DNA of 64,000 nucleotides from NCBI RefSeq assembly GCF_009745985.1, contig NZ_WFIX01000171.1, positions 124,001 through 188,000 on the forward strand. The letters are read 5' to 3'. How positions within the stretch are numbered: position 1 is the first letter of the stretch; each line of letters starts with the position of its first letter. Positions 28,522-37,822 of the stretch are shown one piece after another. The position numbers and the translations under genes are program-made. Below the pieces are notes generated by a model. The model was given only the letters and a program-made list of their open reading frames with translations. It was not told where the DNA came from and ran no database searches. Source of the DNA: Microbacterium karelineae. GTDB lineage: Bacteria; Actinomycetota; Actinomycetes; Actinomycetales; Microbacteriaceae.

Positions 28522-28585
28522 GATCCGCCTTCTCGGCCGCCCCGCCGCGGCGCTCGCGTGAGCGCTCGCGCGGCGGCGTCCCCTG

Positions 28586-28626
28586 CCCCGGCGGCTCCGC
28601 TGCTCGCGCGTGCGGAGTCGCCGGGG
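28586..28626. terminator. Hairpin between convergent entC and glycosidase genes
   Basis: CCCCGGCGGCTCCGC at 28586-28600 pairs with GCGGAGTCGCCGGGG at 28612-28626 with one mismatch and an 11-base loop. It is placed 65 bp after the siderophore operon and 14 bp past the glycosidase stop, so it can serve both strands. Confidence 0.65.
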
Positions 28627-28639
28627 CGGGACGAGCCCG

Positions 28640-30997
28640 TCAGCCGCAGCTCGCCGCCGAGTAGCCCGCGCTCGCCGACTCGTCCGACGAGCTCACGGTC
28701 GTCTCGCCCGCGGGGATCTGCGCCTCGCGGGTATTGAACGACACGGAGGACGCGCCGCCCGGCGCGACATCGCGCAGGGTGCGCGAGCCGTAGGCCGTCT
28801 CGACGAGGAGATCCACCGCCTGGTCTCCGGCGTTCGCGGCGGTCACGACGACGTGCGCGCGGGAGCCGACGCATCGCGACTCCGCCGTCGCCGTCACCGA
28901 GCCCTCGGATCCGCCGCCGCCGAGCGCCAGCACGGGGATCTTGAGATACGAGCCCGGCGTCTCGAACGTGAGCCGCACGGCCGACGCCGGGGCCGCGTCG
29001 AACGGGATCATCGTGAGCTGACCGTTCTCACTCGCAACGACACCCTGCGCCGTCGTCGCGTGCCAGTCGCCGGACGCGTCGCGATAATCGACGCTCACGG
29101 ACTCGATCGTGCCCTCGATGTTCGTGAAGGCCACGCGGTCGACTGTGTGCGCCTCGGCGGGCTCGATCGTGAACGTCGCCCGATCCTGCGCCTGATCGCC
29201 GTCCCATGTCGACCAGGCGGTCGATCCATCGCCGTCGCAGGCGAACTCCGCGGGCATCGTCTCCCAGTCGGTCTGGTGGAACGATGCCGAGACGGTGGTG
29301 CCCTCCGCGCGGCACAGGTCCCCGCCGGCGAGCTGCACGTCGATCTCGCGGAGGAAGATGCGCCCCTCGCTGAAGGTGTCGTCTGCCGCGAGGGTCCCCG
29401 TGATCGTCTGGGGCCCGATCGCGTCGAGGCGCGTCGTGCTCCACGCGACGGCCACCTCGCTCACCTCGCCGTTCACGTCCACCGGGACGGTGGCGGGCAG
29501 GCGGTCGCCGAAGTCCTCGCCGGTCGCGACCTGATCCGGCAGCCGGTCGTCGACGACGCTCCAGATGCCGTCGCCCAGGCCCGTGCCGTCCCAGTAGCTC
29601 GCGTCCCAGCCATCGCCCCAGCGGTCCGGATCCTCGGCCGCCGGATTGCGCAGCTGCGCGGCGCCGTTCTCGCCGATCGTGATCGGCAGCCAGACATAGG
29701 TCGAGTCGGCGGCGCCCGAGTTCCAGCGATCGCCCATATAGACGAAGCGGCCGCCGCCGAGATCGAGCACGTTCGTCGACTGCGAGCCGAACGTCGAGCG
29801 GCGTGCGTCGCCGATCGAGGTCAGCCCGTCGCCGCCCTCGGGGATCGTGTCGTACCGCACGTTCTCGTATGCGTCGCCGGCCTCGACGCCGCGGATCCAG
29901 GATCCGAGCAGGTCGTCGGAGGTGTAGTACGTCTGCGGGTTCGGCGCCCATCCGGTCGCCCCGGATGCGAGGGCGTAGTAGCGACCGCCGTGCTCGAAGA
30001 GGGCGGGCGCCTCGAGGTGCCCGCACTCCTTGACGATCTGGAAGTCCTCACCGCGCACGGGCGCCTCAGCGGTGCCGTCGGCGAAGAGGTAGGGATAGCG
30101 GCCGTCGGCCGAGTACTGGCCGGCGTCGGCCATGTCGACGTCGGTCGTGTGCGTGACGTTCGTATAGGTCTCGTCGAGCGCGGCGATGTAGAGGGTGTAG
30201 TTCTCCTCCGACGAGTAGACGATGTAGGCGGATCCGTCGTCGTCCTGGTGCACCGTCATGTCGCGCGCCTGGCCGGGCACGGCCGACGACGTGCACGCGC
30301 GATAGTCGGCGCGGTTCGGCATGCGGTACACGCCGGTCATCTCGAACGGACCGGTGGGGCTGTCGGAGACCGCGACGCCCGCCATCGACCGGGCGTACAT
30401 GCTGCCGCCCGGCGTGATCTGGCCGTCGGAGTGCCACCACATGACCCATTTCCCGGTCTGCTCGTTGAACAGCACCTTGGGGCGCTCGAAGATCGTCGTG
30501 TACTCGGCGTCCTGGTTGGTGTTCAGGTGGTAGCTGAGCTCGTCGATCCGCTCGGCGCGCGGCTGCCCCGCGTCGTCGACGGTGTCGTAGAGGGCGTCGA
30601 AGTACTCCGACTCGAGCTCGCCCGGGTCCTGCACGGAGCGCAGCGCGACGCCCTCGTCCGTCCAGTTCATCGCGTCGGTCGACCGGTACACGTGCACGCC
30701 AGGGCTGCCGTAGTAGTCGTTCGAGCGGTCCTCGCCGTACCAGTAGTAGACGGTCTGCCCGTCCTCCTCCGCCTCGACGATCTGGCCGCCGTGGGCCTGG
30801 ATGTGGGACCCGGCGTCGTCGAGCCAGAGCGGCTGGAAGTAGTCGCTCGCCCCGCTGCCGGGATCCTGGATCGCGGGGAACGCGTCATATGTGACGGGCA
30901 CGCCCGTCGGCACGTCCGCGGCCGCCGGCGCGAGGGCCGATGCCCCCAGCGCCGCGGCGAGGATCCCTCCGGCCACCGCTGTCGTCATCCTTCTCAT
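28640..30997 (-). CDS. Secreted glycoside hydrolase, GH43 subfamily 24-like (exo-beta-1,3-galactanase type)
   Basis: A 785-residue secreted enzyme. Signal peptide at residues 1-27 (ALAPAAAD). The catalytic five-bladed propeller spans about 40-440: VYYWYGEDRSNDYYG, QARDMTVHQDDDG with the Asp246 modulator, and GHLEAPALF with Glu329 as likely proton donor. The N-terminal blade has AHGGQIVE where most GH43 have the catalytic-base Asp; STFGSQSTNV holds Gln406, matching the Gln proposed as surrogate base in GH43_24. A carbohydrate-binding-like beta domain (about 560-690) and a C-terminal module shared with the next gene follow. It should release galactose from beta-1,3-galactan of arabinogalactan. 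Confidence 0.88.
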   Translation of the reverse strand: MRRMTTAVAGGILAAALGASALAPAAADVPTGVPVTYDAFPAIQDPGSGASDYFQPLWLDDAGSHIQAHGGQIVEAEEDGQTVYYWYGEDRSNDYYGSPGVHVYRSTDAMNWTDEGVALRSVQDPGELESEYFDALYDTVDDAGQPRAERIDELSYHLNTNQDAEYTTIFERPKVLFNEQTGKWVMWWHSDGQITPGGSMYARSMAGVAVSDSPTGPFEMTGVYRMPNRADYRACTSSAVPGQARDMTVHQDDDGSAYIVYSSEENYTLYIAALDETYTNVTHTTDVDMADAGQYSADGRYPYLFADGTAEAPVRGEDFQIVKECGHLEAPALFEHGGRYYALASGATGWAPNPQTYYTSDDLLGSWIRGVEAGDAYENVRYDTIPEGGDGLTSIGDARRSTFGSQSTNVLDLGGGRFVYMGDRWNSGAADSTYVWLPITIGENGAAQLRNPAAEDPDRWGDGWDASYWDGTGLGDGIWSVVDDRLPDQVATGEDFGDRLPATVPVDVNGEVSEVAVAWSTTRLDAIGPQTITGTLAADDTFSEGRIFLREIDVQLAGGDLCRAEGTTVSASFHQTDWETMPAEFACDGDGSTAWSTWDGDQAQDRATFTIEPAEAHTVDRVAFTNIEGTIESVSVDYRDASGDWHATTAQGVVASENGQLTMIPFDAAPASAVRLTFETPGSYLKIPVLALGGGGSEGSVTATAESRCVGSRAHVVVTAANAGDQAVDLLVETAYGSRTLRDVAPGGASSVSFNTREAQIPAGETTVSSSDESASAGYSAASCG

Positions 30998-31072
30998 GCG
31001 TCACTCCTTCGTGATGGCCGGATCGCCGTGATCCGGCCGGTCATGTCTGCGCAAGCAGCGATGGCCCCGCCA

Positions 31073-31122
31073 CATGCCGCGAATCGACCCATATCCGCTC
31101 GGGACGGTCGATTCGCGGCATG
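31073..31122. repeat. Long hairpin element, class II (copy 2)
   Basis: Perfect 17-bp arms CATGCCGCGAATCGACC at 31073-31089 and reverse complement at 31106-31122, with a 16-base loop. It sits 16 bp after the GH59-like gene's stop (minus strand) and before the glycosidase promoter. There is no T-tract. Confidence 0.85.
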
Positions 31123-31138
31123 CGAATGGCGGCGACCC

Positions 31139-34100
31139 CTACTCCACCGCGTCGTACGGTGCCGTCGACGAGTGCGACGTGCCGTCGGCTCCCGCGCCGG
31201 TCACCGTGATCTCGCCCGCGGGGATCTGATCCTGCCGAGAGTTGAACACGGCCGACACGGCGTCGCCCGGGGCGACGTCGCGGAACGTCTTCGACCCGTA
31301 GTCGGTCTCCACCGTGATGTCGGCGGCCGTGTCGTCGGCGTTGGTGACCTTCGTCATCAGGAGCGCGTTCTGCCCGGCCGTGCGCGTGGTCACGCTCGCG
31401 TCGAGGCTCAGCCCGTCCGCCTCCTCGCCCGCGACCGCGAGCCAGGAGATGACGGGGTCCGCACTGCCGGCCCCCTCGCTCGTGACGAGGTAGTCGACCG
31501 TCGCCGGCTCGTCGAGGGTGAAGGTCAGGTCGGCGGAGACCCGGTCGTTCGTCCCCGAGAGGTCGACCGCGCCGGAGGCGAGCTCGACACCGCCGACCGA
31601 CGCCGACTGGATCATCGGGCGGGTGACGCCCCACCACTCGGCGAAGCCGGCAGTGAGGGTGTATGTGCCCGCCTCGAGCGGCAACCGGTAGCGCAGATCC
31701 GTCGTGGCCTGCCACAGCCCGGTCGAGTACTTGTCGGCGAGGTCGGTGCCGCCCTTGAGGTTCATGCCGTCGGGCAGGTGACCCCACTCGTCGGCGCCGG
31801 TCGAGGCCCGATCCACGGCGTCGTTGCGGAGCCCGGGGAACGATCCGTCGACGGCCAGGTACTGCGGTGAGTCCTGCCCGCCGGTGCCGGCGTCGATGAA
31901 GTATCGGATCCCGTCCGGGACGACCTCGTACTCCGCCTCGACGGCGGTCTGCTCGTCGAGCGTGCCGCGCACCGCGAGGGTCTCGTACGGCGTGCGCTCG
32001 GCGCCTTCCGACTCGTCATCCCACGTCACGGCGCGCTCGGTGCCGTCGACGACGACCGTCTCGGGCAGCGCCTGCCCGATCGCGACAGCGCCCGCGAGAC
32101 CGATGTCCTCGACGTCGACCGCCGTGAGCTGCTCGACGGCGCGCTCCAGGCGCTGGGCGAGGCCCACCGCCCCCTCGGCGTCGAGGCCGTACGCGGTGGG
32201 GTCCTCGGCGGCCGCCTTCGCGTGGGCGAGCGTCGTCTGCACGAGCTGCCACTCGGCGGGGTCGTGCCCCTCGGGGCCCTGCGCCTCGCCCTCGGCGATC
32301 GCGTCGTTCAGAGCCGTCAGGTCGACGGCGGACGCGTCGGCCGCCTTCTTCACCACGCCCAGGGCGTCGAGGTTGAACTCGGCGTCGTTCGCCGTCCGGA
32401 ACTCGACCGTGTGCTCACCGTCCGAGAGGCCGCGCAGCTGGAGGGCCGTCTTCTCGGATCCGGCCTGCATCGTCGGCGCGTCCGAGAGCACGCGTTCGCC
32501 GTCGACGGTGACGTCCAGGAGCGTCTCGCCGCTGTTGCTGCCGATGAGGTCGAGGCCCGTGCCGGCGAAGGAGTAGCTCATCGTCGCGCCGGCGCCGGTG
32601 CTGAGGCTGCGCGTGCGGCCCCACTCGTACATGCCCTGGCCGTTGAGGTGGCGCCAGCCCTCGTCGAAGGAGAGCACGGGCTGGGACGCGTCGTCCCAGC
32701 TCGTCTGGTGCATCCCGTCGATCACGTCGGTGTAGTACGGGGTGTACCCGTCCACCGGGGTGATCCGCAGGTTGTCGAACTGCGTGAAGGCGAACGCCGA
32801 GCCGAGCTGGATCCGGCCGGCCGCCTGCGGCGACGGGTCGACGTACTCGGCGACCTCGACGCCGTTGATGAGGGCCGTGGAGGTGTCGCCGGCGACCCGC
32901 ACCGCGAGAGTGTTCCACACATCCGACCCCGTCTGGAAGGCCGTCTCGGGGATGTCCGAGGCGAGCCCGCTCGCGACCTGCTCCCCGTATCGCGCGAGCG
33001 ACCAGGCGCCGTCCGGGTCGATGCGCAGCTCAGCCGCCGAGACATTCTGGCCGTTCGACGTGCCGCCCTGCTCGCGGGCGCCGACCGAGGCATAGCGGCC
33101 GGATCCCGGCTCGAAGAGCACATCGACCGAGACCGTGTAGTTCGCCCAGCGGAAGTCGCCGATCGTCGTCTTCGGGTCGCCGGCGTTCCAGACGCCTCCG
33201 GCCATGTCCGGCCCGATCTGCTGGCGCAGCACCCTGCCGCGCTCCGGGTCGTCTGTCGCGACGGACTCGAAGGCCCCGTTGGTGTCGTTCGTGTATCGCG
33301 GTGTGGCGCCGCGATCCTCTGACTGCACGTTCGGAGTCCCCTCGGGCGCCACCTTCGCGCCGCGCGAGTCGAGGTAGGTCTCGCCGGAGTCGGCGAGCTC
33401 CCCGGTATCGGGGTCGTAGGTGAGGATCCCGCCCTGCTCGGCGTAGTCGAAGTCGTCGGCGTACATCACACCGTCGTCGGTCACCCCGTTGACGGATCCG
33501 CCCTCGTCCGTGTCGAGCACGTCGCGCCCATCGTCGTCGGCGGTGTACTCGGGTGAGGACGGGAGCCTGCTGCCCGCGCCCTCGCGCGGGGTCAGGGATC
33601 CGTCGGCGGCCGCGGTCGCCTGGTCGAGCGTCGTCGCGGTGACCGCGGACCACGGGCGAACCGTCACGGTGTAGGTGCCGTCGGCGTTCGGCTGGAGCTC
33701 CTCGACGGGCGAGAGGTGGTTCGCGTCATACGCCTCGCCGTCGTCGGCCGCGCGCGTCTCCCACACCTCCAGCGCCGCATCGTCGCCGAGGTTCAGCTCG
33801 CTCGCCGTGACCTCGTATGTGCGGGTGAAGGAGCTGTCGTTGACGATGACGGTCGAGAAGTCGGAGGCGTCGGGCGCGGCGAGCGTGGTGTACGAGTCGC
33901 CTCCCTCACGGGCGCCGCTCGGCGGATTGCCCCGGCCGAGCGTGCTCCCCGACGCCTGCGGGATCGCGCGCCAGATGCCGTTCGCGTCGGCGTCGCCCGT
34001 GGGGTTCTCCCACCCGAGCGTGGCGAACTGCGTGAAGTGCTGCAGCATCGCGAGCCCCGCGTCGTAGTGCAGCCAGCCCGACCAGGGGTCGCGCGCGCTG

Positions 34101-35266
34101 ACGAGCTCCTTCGACGCGTATTGGAACCCGTCATAGAAGGATCCGATCGCGGGCTGGTAGATCGTCATCGTGCGCCGCGAGGCGTCGAAGCCCGTCGTGA
34201 TCCAGTTCGCCATCTCGAGCGGCCCGTTCGCGCCGCCGATTCCGGTTCCCGTTCCGCCCACGCCGTCGTCGTTCGTGTTGTTCGGGCGGTCGGCCGAGTT
34301 CGAGAAGGTCGCCTGGCCCTCGGAGTTCCAGACCTCGAGGTCGAGCTCCTCCGCCGCCTTCGTCATGTTGCCGTTCGCGTCGTCGGCGCTGCTGTAGTGG
34401 AAGCCGACGATGTCTGTGGCGTCTCGCAGCGAGCTGTCGTCCGGATCCGTGAGCTGGTCGCCGAAGCTCGTCGGCGGGGTGCCGACGGTGTCGCCCGCGA
34501 TCGTGCGGATCGCCTGAAACAGCTCCTTCTCCTCGGGCGTCGCGTAGCCGCTGTTGGGATCGTCCGCCGTCGCGCCCTCGTAGCCCGCGTCGTCCACCGC
34601 GAGCTTCTCGGCGAAGTCGATGATCACGGCCTCGTCGGGGTCATGGGTCTCGTTGAAGTCGGGGTTGATGGAGTCGACCATGATGCCGTACTCGCGGTAG
34701 GCGGCGAGGGCGGTGTTCTTGAACCAGACGTACTCGTCGGCCTTGTCGGCGACCCACGTCGGCGTGGTCCAGCGCAGGAGGCTCAGGTGGATGTCACCCT
34801 GCGCGACCTTCTGCGCGTCGGCCGCGAACTGGAAGCCCGGCTCGCGCTGCACGTTCGGATACTCGTCGCGGCTGCGCATCGTGGCCGCGTTGGGCCCCGT
34901 CGAGGTGTTGCGGTCGTTGCCCATCTCGATCTTGACGGTGTTCATGAGGGGGTGCTCACCGCCGTACAGGGTCTCGATCAGCTCCCAGTACCTCTCCGGC
35001 TGCGCGGCCTTGTAGTCCATGAGCAGCGCGCTCGTCGAGTTCGCCGACAGCATTCCGAAGCCCTTGAAGGGGAGGCCGTTGCGATTCTCGGCGGCCGCGG
35101 CGACGTCGGACCCGCTGACGACGATCGAGACGGGATCCGCCGGGGCGGCGCTGGCCGCGGCCGGCGTCAGGAGGGAGCAGGCGATCGCCGCGGCGGCGGT
35201 CGTGGCGATCGCCCTCCCGCGTCGGATGCCGCTCGAAGGCGAATGGGCGTAGCCGGGTGATGGCAT
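31139..35266 (-). CDS. Secreted multidomain GH59-like glycosidase (beta-galactosidase/galactocerebrosidase family)
   Basis: A 1375-residue exported protein. Signal peptide 1-40 (PAAASA-APAD). The catalytic barrel and attached beta sandwich occupy about 45-620: KGFGMLSANSTSALLMDY, KIEMGNDRNTSTGPN, PDFNETHDPD with Glu206 as candidate acid/base, VWNSEGQATF with Glu316 as candidate nucleophile, and DPWSGWLHYDAGLAMLQHFT, all in the order of GH59. A lectin-like sandwich follows (about 620-880), then a DGMHQTSWDD-type sugar-binding domain, a malectin-like domain (YFIDAGTGGQDSPQYLAVDG region) and a C-terminal module also present in the GH43 protein. ATG 35266 has GAAGGA upstream. Likely substrate is arabinogalactan or galactan side chains. 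Confidence 0.82.
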   Translation of the reverse strand: MPSPGYAHSPSSGIRRGRAIATTAAAAIACSLLTPAAASAAPADPVSIVVSGSDVAAAAENRNGLPFKGFGMLSANSTSALLMDYKAAQPERYWELIETLYGGEHPLMNTVKIEMGNDRNTSTGPNAATMRSRDEYPNVQREPGFQFAADAQKVAQGDIHLSLLRWTTPTWVADKADEYVWFKNTALAAYREYGIMVDSINPDFNETHDPDEAVIIDFAEKLAVDDAGYEGATADDPNSGYATPEEKELFQAIRTIAGDTVGTPPTSFGDQLTDPDDSSLRDATDIVGFHYSSADDANGNMTKAAEELDLEVWNSEGQATFSNSADRPNNTNDDGVGGTGTGIGGANGPLEMANWITTGFDASRRTMTIYQPAIGSFYDGFQYASKELVSARDPWSGWLHYDAGLAMLQHFTQFATLGWENPTGDADANGIWRAIPQASGSTLGRGNPPSGAREGGDSYTTLAAPDASDFSTVIVNDSSFTRTYEVTASELNLGDDAALEVWETRAADDGEAYDANHLSPVEELQPNADGTYTVTVRPWSAVTATTLDQATAAADGSLTPREGAGSRLPSSPEYTADDDGRDVLDTDEGGSVNGVTDDGVMYADDFDYAEQGGILTYDPDTGELADSGETYLDSRGAKVAPEGTPNVQSEDRGATPRYTNDTNGAFESVATDDPERGRVLRQQIGPDMAGGVWNAGDPKTTIGDFRWANYTVSVDVLFEPGSGRYASVGAREQGGTSNGQNVSAAELRIDPDGAWSLARYGEQVASGLASDIPETAFQTGSDVWNTLAVRVAGDTSTALINGVEVAEYVDPSPQAAGRIQLGSAFAFTQFDNLRITPVDGYTPYYTDVIDGMHQTSWDDASQPVLSFDEGWRHLNGQGMYEWGRTRSLSTGAGATMSYSFAGTGLDLIGSNSGETLLDVTVDGERVLSDAPTMQAGSEKTALQLRGLSDGEHTVEFRTANDAEFNLDALGVVKKAADASAVDLTALNDAIAEGEAQGPEGHDPAEWQLVQTTLAHAKAAAEDPTAYGLDAEGAVGLAQRLERAVEQLTAVDVEDIGLAGAVAIGQALPETVVVDGTERAVTWDDESEGAERTPYETLAVRGTLDEQTAVEAEYEVVPDGIRYFIDAGTGGQDSPQYLAVDGSFPGLRNDAVDRASTGADEWGHLPDGMNLKGGTDLADKYSTGLWQATTDLRYRLPLEAGTYTLTAGFAEWWGVTRPMIQSASVGGVELASGAVDLSGTNDRVSADLTFTLDEPATVDYLVTSEGAGSADPVISWLAVAGEEADGLSLDASVTTRTAGQNALLMTKVTNADDTAADITVETDYGSKTFRDVAPGDAVSAVFNSRQDQIPAGEITVTGAGADGTSHSSTAPYDAVE

Positions 35267-35342
35267 GTCGGATCCTTCTCGTGTCGGCGGCGTCGTCGCC
35301 GCAGAGCCGCACGCTCTCGCGTCGTTGCGACACTCAGTCAAC

Positions 35343-35463
35343 GTGCGAACGCACATCGCGATCAATCAGATCGAACAGGATCGATCATGCCCGAGCAGAC
35401 TCGAACGGGACATTGCCTCTTGCGCGATGAGAAACCGGTCTCTAGCGTTGGAAAACGGTTACC
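35343..35463. promoter_or_regulatory. Divergent GH59/pectate lyase promoter region with dyads
   Basis: This is relatively AT-rich. GTGCGAACGCAC at 35343-35354 is a perfect dyad on the GH59 side. On the lyase side two related sites, GAAACCGGTCTC (about 35431) and GAAAACGGTTAC (about 35451), resemble LacI-type operators with a central CpG. No regulator gene is adjacent. Confidence 0.4.
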
Positions 35464-35521
35464 CGATTCGTCGTTCCGTGGATGCACCGCACTGCCCTTT
35501 CAACGAAGAAGTGAGGCAAGG

Positions 35522-37039
35522 ATGAGAAGAGCCGCAGCACGATTCACCGCAGCAGGGGCCGCGATGGCCCTCATCGCGACGATGGGCGCCGCCGCCCTCG
35601 GCACGCAGGCCGCGTCCGCGGCGTCGGGCGGGCCCGAGGGGTTCGCCACCGTCAACGGCGGCACGACGGGAGGCGCGGGCGGCCAGACCGTGCGCGCCAC
35701 GACGGGCACCCAGATCCATGAGGCCCTCTGCTCCCGTGCGAGCAGCGACACCCCGATCGTCATCGAGGTGGAGGGGCGGATCCACCACGGCAACACGACC
35801 AAGGTGTCGGGGGCGAGCTGCAACACGGCCGAGGACAAGATCGAGCTGAAGGAGATCTCGAACGTCACGCTCGTCGGCGTCGGATCCGGGGCGCTCTTCG
35901 ACGAACTCGGGATCCACATCCGTTCGTCCCGCAACATCATCGTCCAGAACGTGCACGTGCGGAACGTCAAGAAGTCGGGCTCGCCGACCTCGAACGGCGG
36001 CGACGCGATCGGCATGGAGCGCGATGTGAGCAATGTGTGGGTCGACCACGCGACGCTCGAGGCGTCCGGCGGCGAATCCGCGGGCTACGACGCGCTCTTC
36101 GACATGAAGGGCGACACGCGGTACGTGACGCTGTCGTACAGCGTGCTGCGCAACTCGGGGCGCGGAGGACTCGTCGGATCCAGCGACGGTGACACCGGCA
36201 ACGGCCCCGTGACGTACCACCACAACGTGTACGAGAACATCGATTCGCGCACGCCGCTCCTGCGGGCGGGCACGGCGCACACGTACAACAACCACTTCAC
36301 GGGGCTCGCCAAGTCGGGCATCAACTCGCGCCTCGGCGCCGAGGTGCTCGTCGAGAACAACTACTTCGAGAGCTCGCGCGACCCGCTCGGCACCTTCTAC
36401 ACCGACGACATGGGCTCGTGGGAGGTCTCGGGGAACATCTGGGACGACGTCACCTGGAGCGCGGAGGCATCCGGCAACCACCCGGCGGGTCCGAACCCCG
36501 TGTCGACGACCTCGATGTCGGTGCCGTACGCGTACGCGCTCGACGCGGCCGATTGCGTTCCCGCACTGCTCGCCTCGGCGGCCGGCGCGAACACGGGCCT
36601 GCAGGTCTCCGACGGATCCTGCGCTGTCGAGGCCCCGGATCCGGAGCCGACGGATCCGACCGACCCGCCCACGGGCGACAACCTGTCTCTCGGCGCCGGG
36701 GCCGATGGATCGAGCAAGGCGAGCGGCTCGAGCTACGGGAACGTCATCGACGGCGACATGTCGACGTCATGGTCGCCGAGCGGCTCGACGGGCCGTGTCT
36801 CGGTCAAGTGGGGATCCGACAGGACGGTGACGGCGATCGCGATCCGCGAGGCCGCGGACGCGGTCGGTGCCATCACGTCGTGGCGCGTCGTGAATCATGA
36901 CACGGGCGAGGTCCTCGCGACGGGAAGCGGAGCGGGTGACATCGACCTCCCGACGACGACGCTGAGCAAGATCGACTTCGAGATCACCGGATCGAGCGGC
37001 ACGCCGAAGCTCGCGGAGTTCGAGACCTACGCGGGCTGA
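35522..37039 (+). CDS. Secreted pectate lyase (PL1) with C-terminal F5/8-type carbohydrate-binding domain
   Basis: A 505-residue exported lyase. Signal peptide 1-33 (LGTQAASAAS). The parallel beta-helix spans about 40-375, with NVWVDHATLEAS (VWxDH, calcium/substrate), DALFDMKGDTRYVTLSYS, and RTPLLRAGTAHTYNNHFTGL holding the catalytic Arg and the RxPxxRxGxxHxxNN signature. A Pro/Thr/Asp linker (PDPEPTDPTDPPTG) joins it to a discoidin-like domain (about 400-505). It cleaves polygalacturonate by beta-elimination outside the cell. Divergent from the GH59-like gene and likely co-induced with it. Confidence 0.93.
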   Translation: MRRAAARFTAAGAAMALIATMGAAALGTQAASAASGGPEGFATVNGGTTGGAGGQTVRATTGTQIHEALCSRASSDTPIVIEVEGRIHHGNTTKVSGASCNTAEDKIELKEISNVTLVGVGSGALFDELGIHIRSSRNIIVQNVHVRNVKKSGSPTSNGGDAIGMERDVSNVWVDHATLEASGGESAGYDALFDMKGDTRYVTLSYSVLRNSGRGGLVGSSDGDTGNGPVTYHHNVYENIDSRTPLLRAGTAHTYNNHFTGLAKSGINSRLGAEVLVENNYFESSRDPLGTFYTDDMGSWEVSGNIWDDVTWSAEASGNHPAGPNPVSTTSMSVPYAYALDAADCVPALLASAAGANTGLQVSDGSCAVEAPDPEPTDPTDPPTGDNLSLGAGADGSSKASGSSYGNVIDGDMSTSWSPSGSTGRVSVKWGSDRTVTAIAIREAADAVGAITSWRVVNHDTGEVLATGSGAGDIDLPTTTLSKIDFEITGSSGTPKLAEFETYAG

Positions 37040-37052
37040 CACCCTCATTCGC

Positions 37053-37101
37053 ATGACGCGCACCGACCACTGTGCGCGAAGAACTGGTCGGTGCGCGTCA
37101 T
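37053..37101. repeat. Long hairpin element, class II (copy 3)
   Basis: Perfect 17-bp arms ATGACGCGCACCGACCA at 37053-37069 and reverse complement at 37085-37101, with a 15-base loop. It fills the 70-bp gap between the convergent stops of the pectate lyase and DUF3237 genes. Confidence 0.85.
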
Positions 37102-37109
37102 ACGAGCGC

Positions 37110-37577
37110 TCACGTCACGCGGAAGGCGACGTAGCGCACGCGGTTCGCCTCGCGGATGCAGGATCCGACGAAGATCGCGTGCTCGAGCTCGGGGCGCGTC
37201 GACGACTCGATCGCGATCGCCGTGCGGAAGTAGTAGAGCGACGGATCCACATCCTCGCCGCGCAGGAGCGCCTCGAGCACCTCGGGGTCCCCGCTGCGCA
37301 CACCCCGCGCGGTGATGCAGATCAGCTCGCCGTCGGCGCTCCGGGCGCTGTACCGGGCGTCGAGCGCGATGGATCCGTCGGCGCGCACGACCTGCCAGTC
37401 GGCGCCGCCCGCGAGCAGCTCGCCCTCGAACTCCCCCGTGATCGTTCCGCCGACGACCGGGATGATGCGGCGATGCCCGACACCCGTCCGGCCGTGGTCC
37501 TCGAGGGGGCCCAGCTCGGCGTCGACCTCGAAGGCGCGCTCGAGCTGCGGGATAGGAGGGTCGGCGACGGTGCTCAT
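37110..37577 (-). CDS. DUF3237 (UPF0311) family protein, copy A
   Basis: A 155-residue beta-barrel protein of the DUF3237 family: GGTITGEFEGELLAGGADWQ, DARYSARSADGELICI, LYYFRTAIAIESS and a closing VGSCIREANRVRYVAFRV. Function is unknown; family members often lie by catabolic genes. Two more members are encoded at 51263 and 57075 in this window, each in the amine operon. This one stands alone, its promoter facing the tRNA gene. Confidence 0.85.
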   Translation of the reverse strand: MSTVADPPIPQLERAFEVDAELGPLEDHGRTGVGHRRIIPVVGGTITGEFEGELLAGGADWQVVRADGSIALDARYSARSADGELICITARGVRSGDPEVLEALLRGEDVDPSLYYFRTAIAIESSTRPELEHAIFVGSCIREANRVRYVAFRVT

Positions 37578-37728
37578 GCCCGGAGGCTAGCGAGGGCGCC
37601 GCCGCGGCCGCATCGTCTCTCCTGCCGAGCGGGAGAACGGCGGCTACCACGGCACCCGTCGCACCCTGCCAGCGGATCCCCAGCGCCCGGATTTGGCCGG
37701 TGCGTCGCCCATCCGTAAACTTGATCCC

Positions 37729-37819
37729 GGTGACGTGTCCGAGCGGCCGAAGGTGCAACACTCGAAATGTTGTGTAGGGTAACCCCCTACCGCGGGTTCA
37801 AATCCCGCCGTCACCGCCA
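37729..37819 (+). tRNA. tRNA-Ser (anticodon CGA)
   Basis: The acceptor arms GGTGACG and CGTCACC pair, with G discriminator and an encoded CCA at 37817-37819. The anticodon stem-loop is CAACA-CTCGAAA-TGTTG with anticodon CGA, reading UCG. A long variable arm (TAGGGTAACCCCCTA) and the T-arm GCGGGTTCAAATCCCGC are intact, giving 91 bases with CCA, normal for class II tRNA-Ser. Confidence 0.97.
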
Positions 37820-37822
37820 GAG

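Noticed and set aside
28610-31870. A very long plus-strand open frame across the GH43 gene and into the GH59 gene (over 1000 codons).
   Set aside because: It is antisense to two genes with clear families, has Arg/Ala/Val-rich low-complexity translation and crosses a 17-bp hairpin; it reflects high GC.
37729-37819. tRNA-Ser as an integration site for a genomic island.
   Set aside because: No integrase and no second copy of the tRNA 3' end seen within the window.
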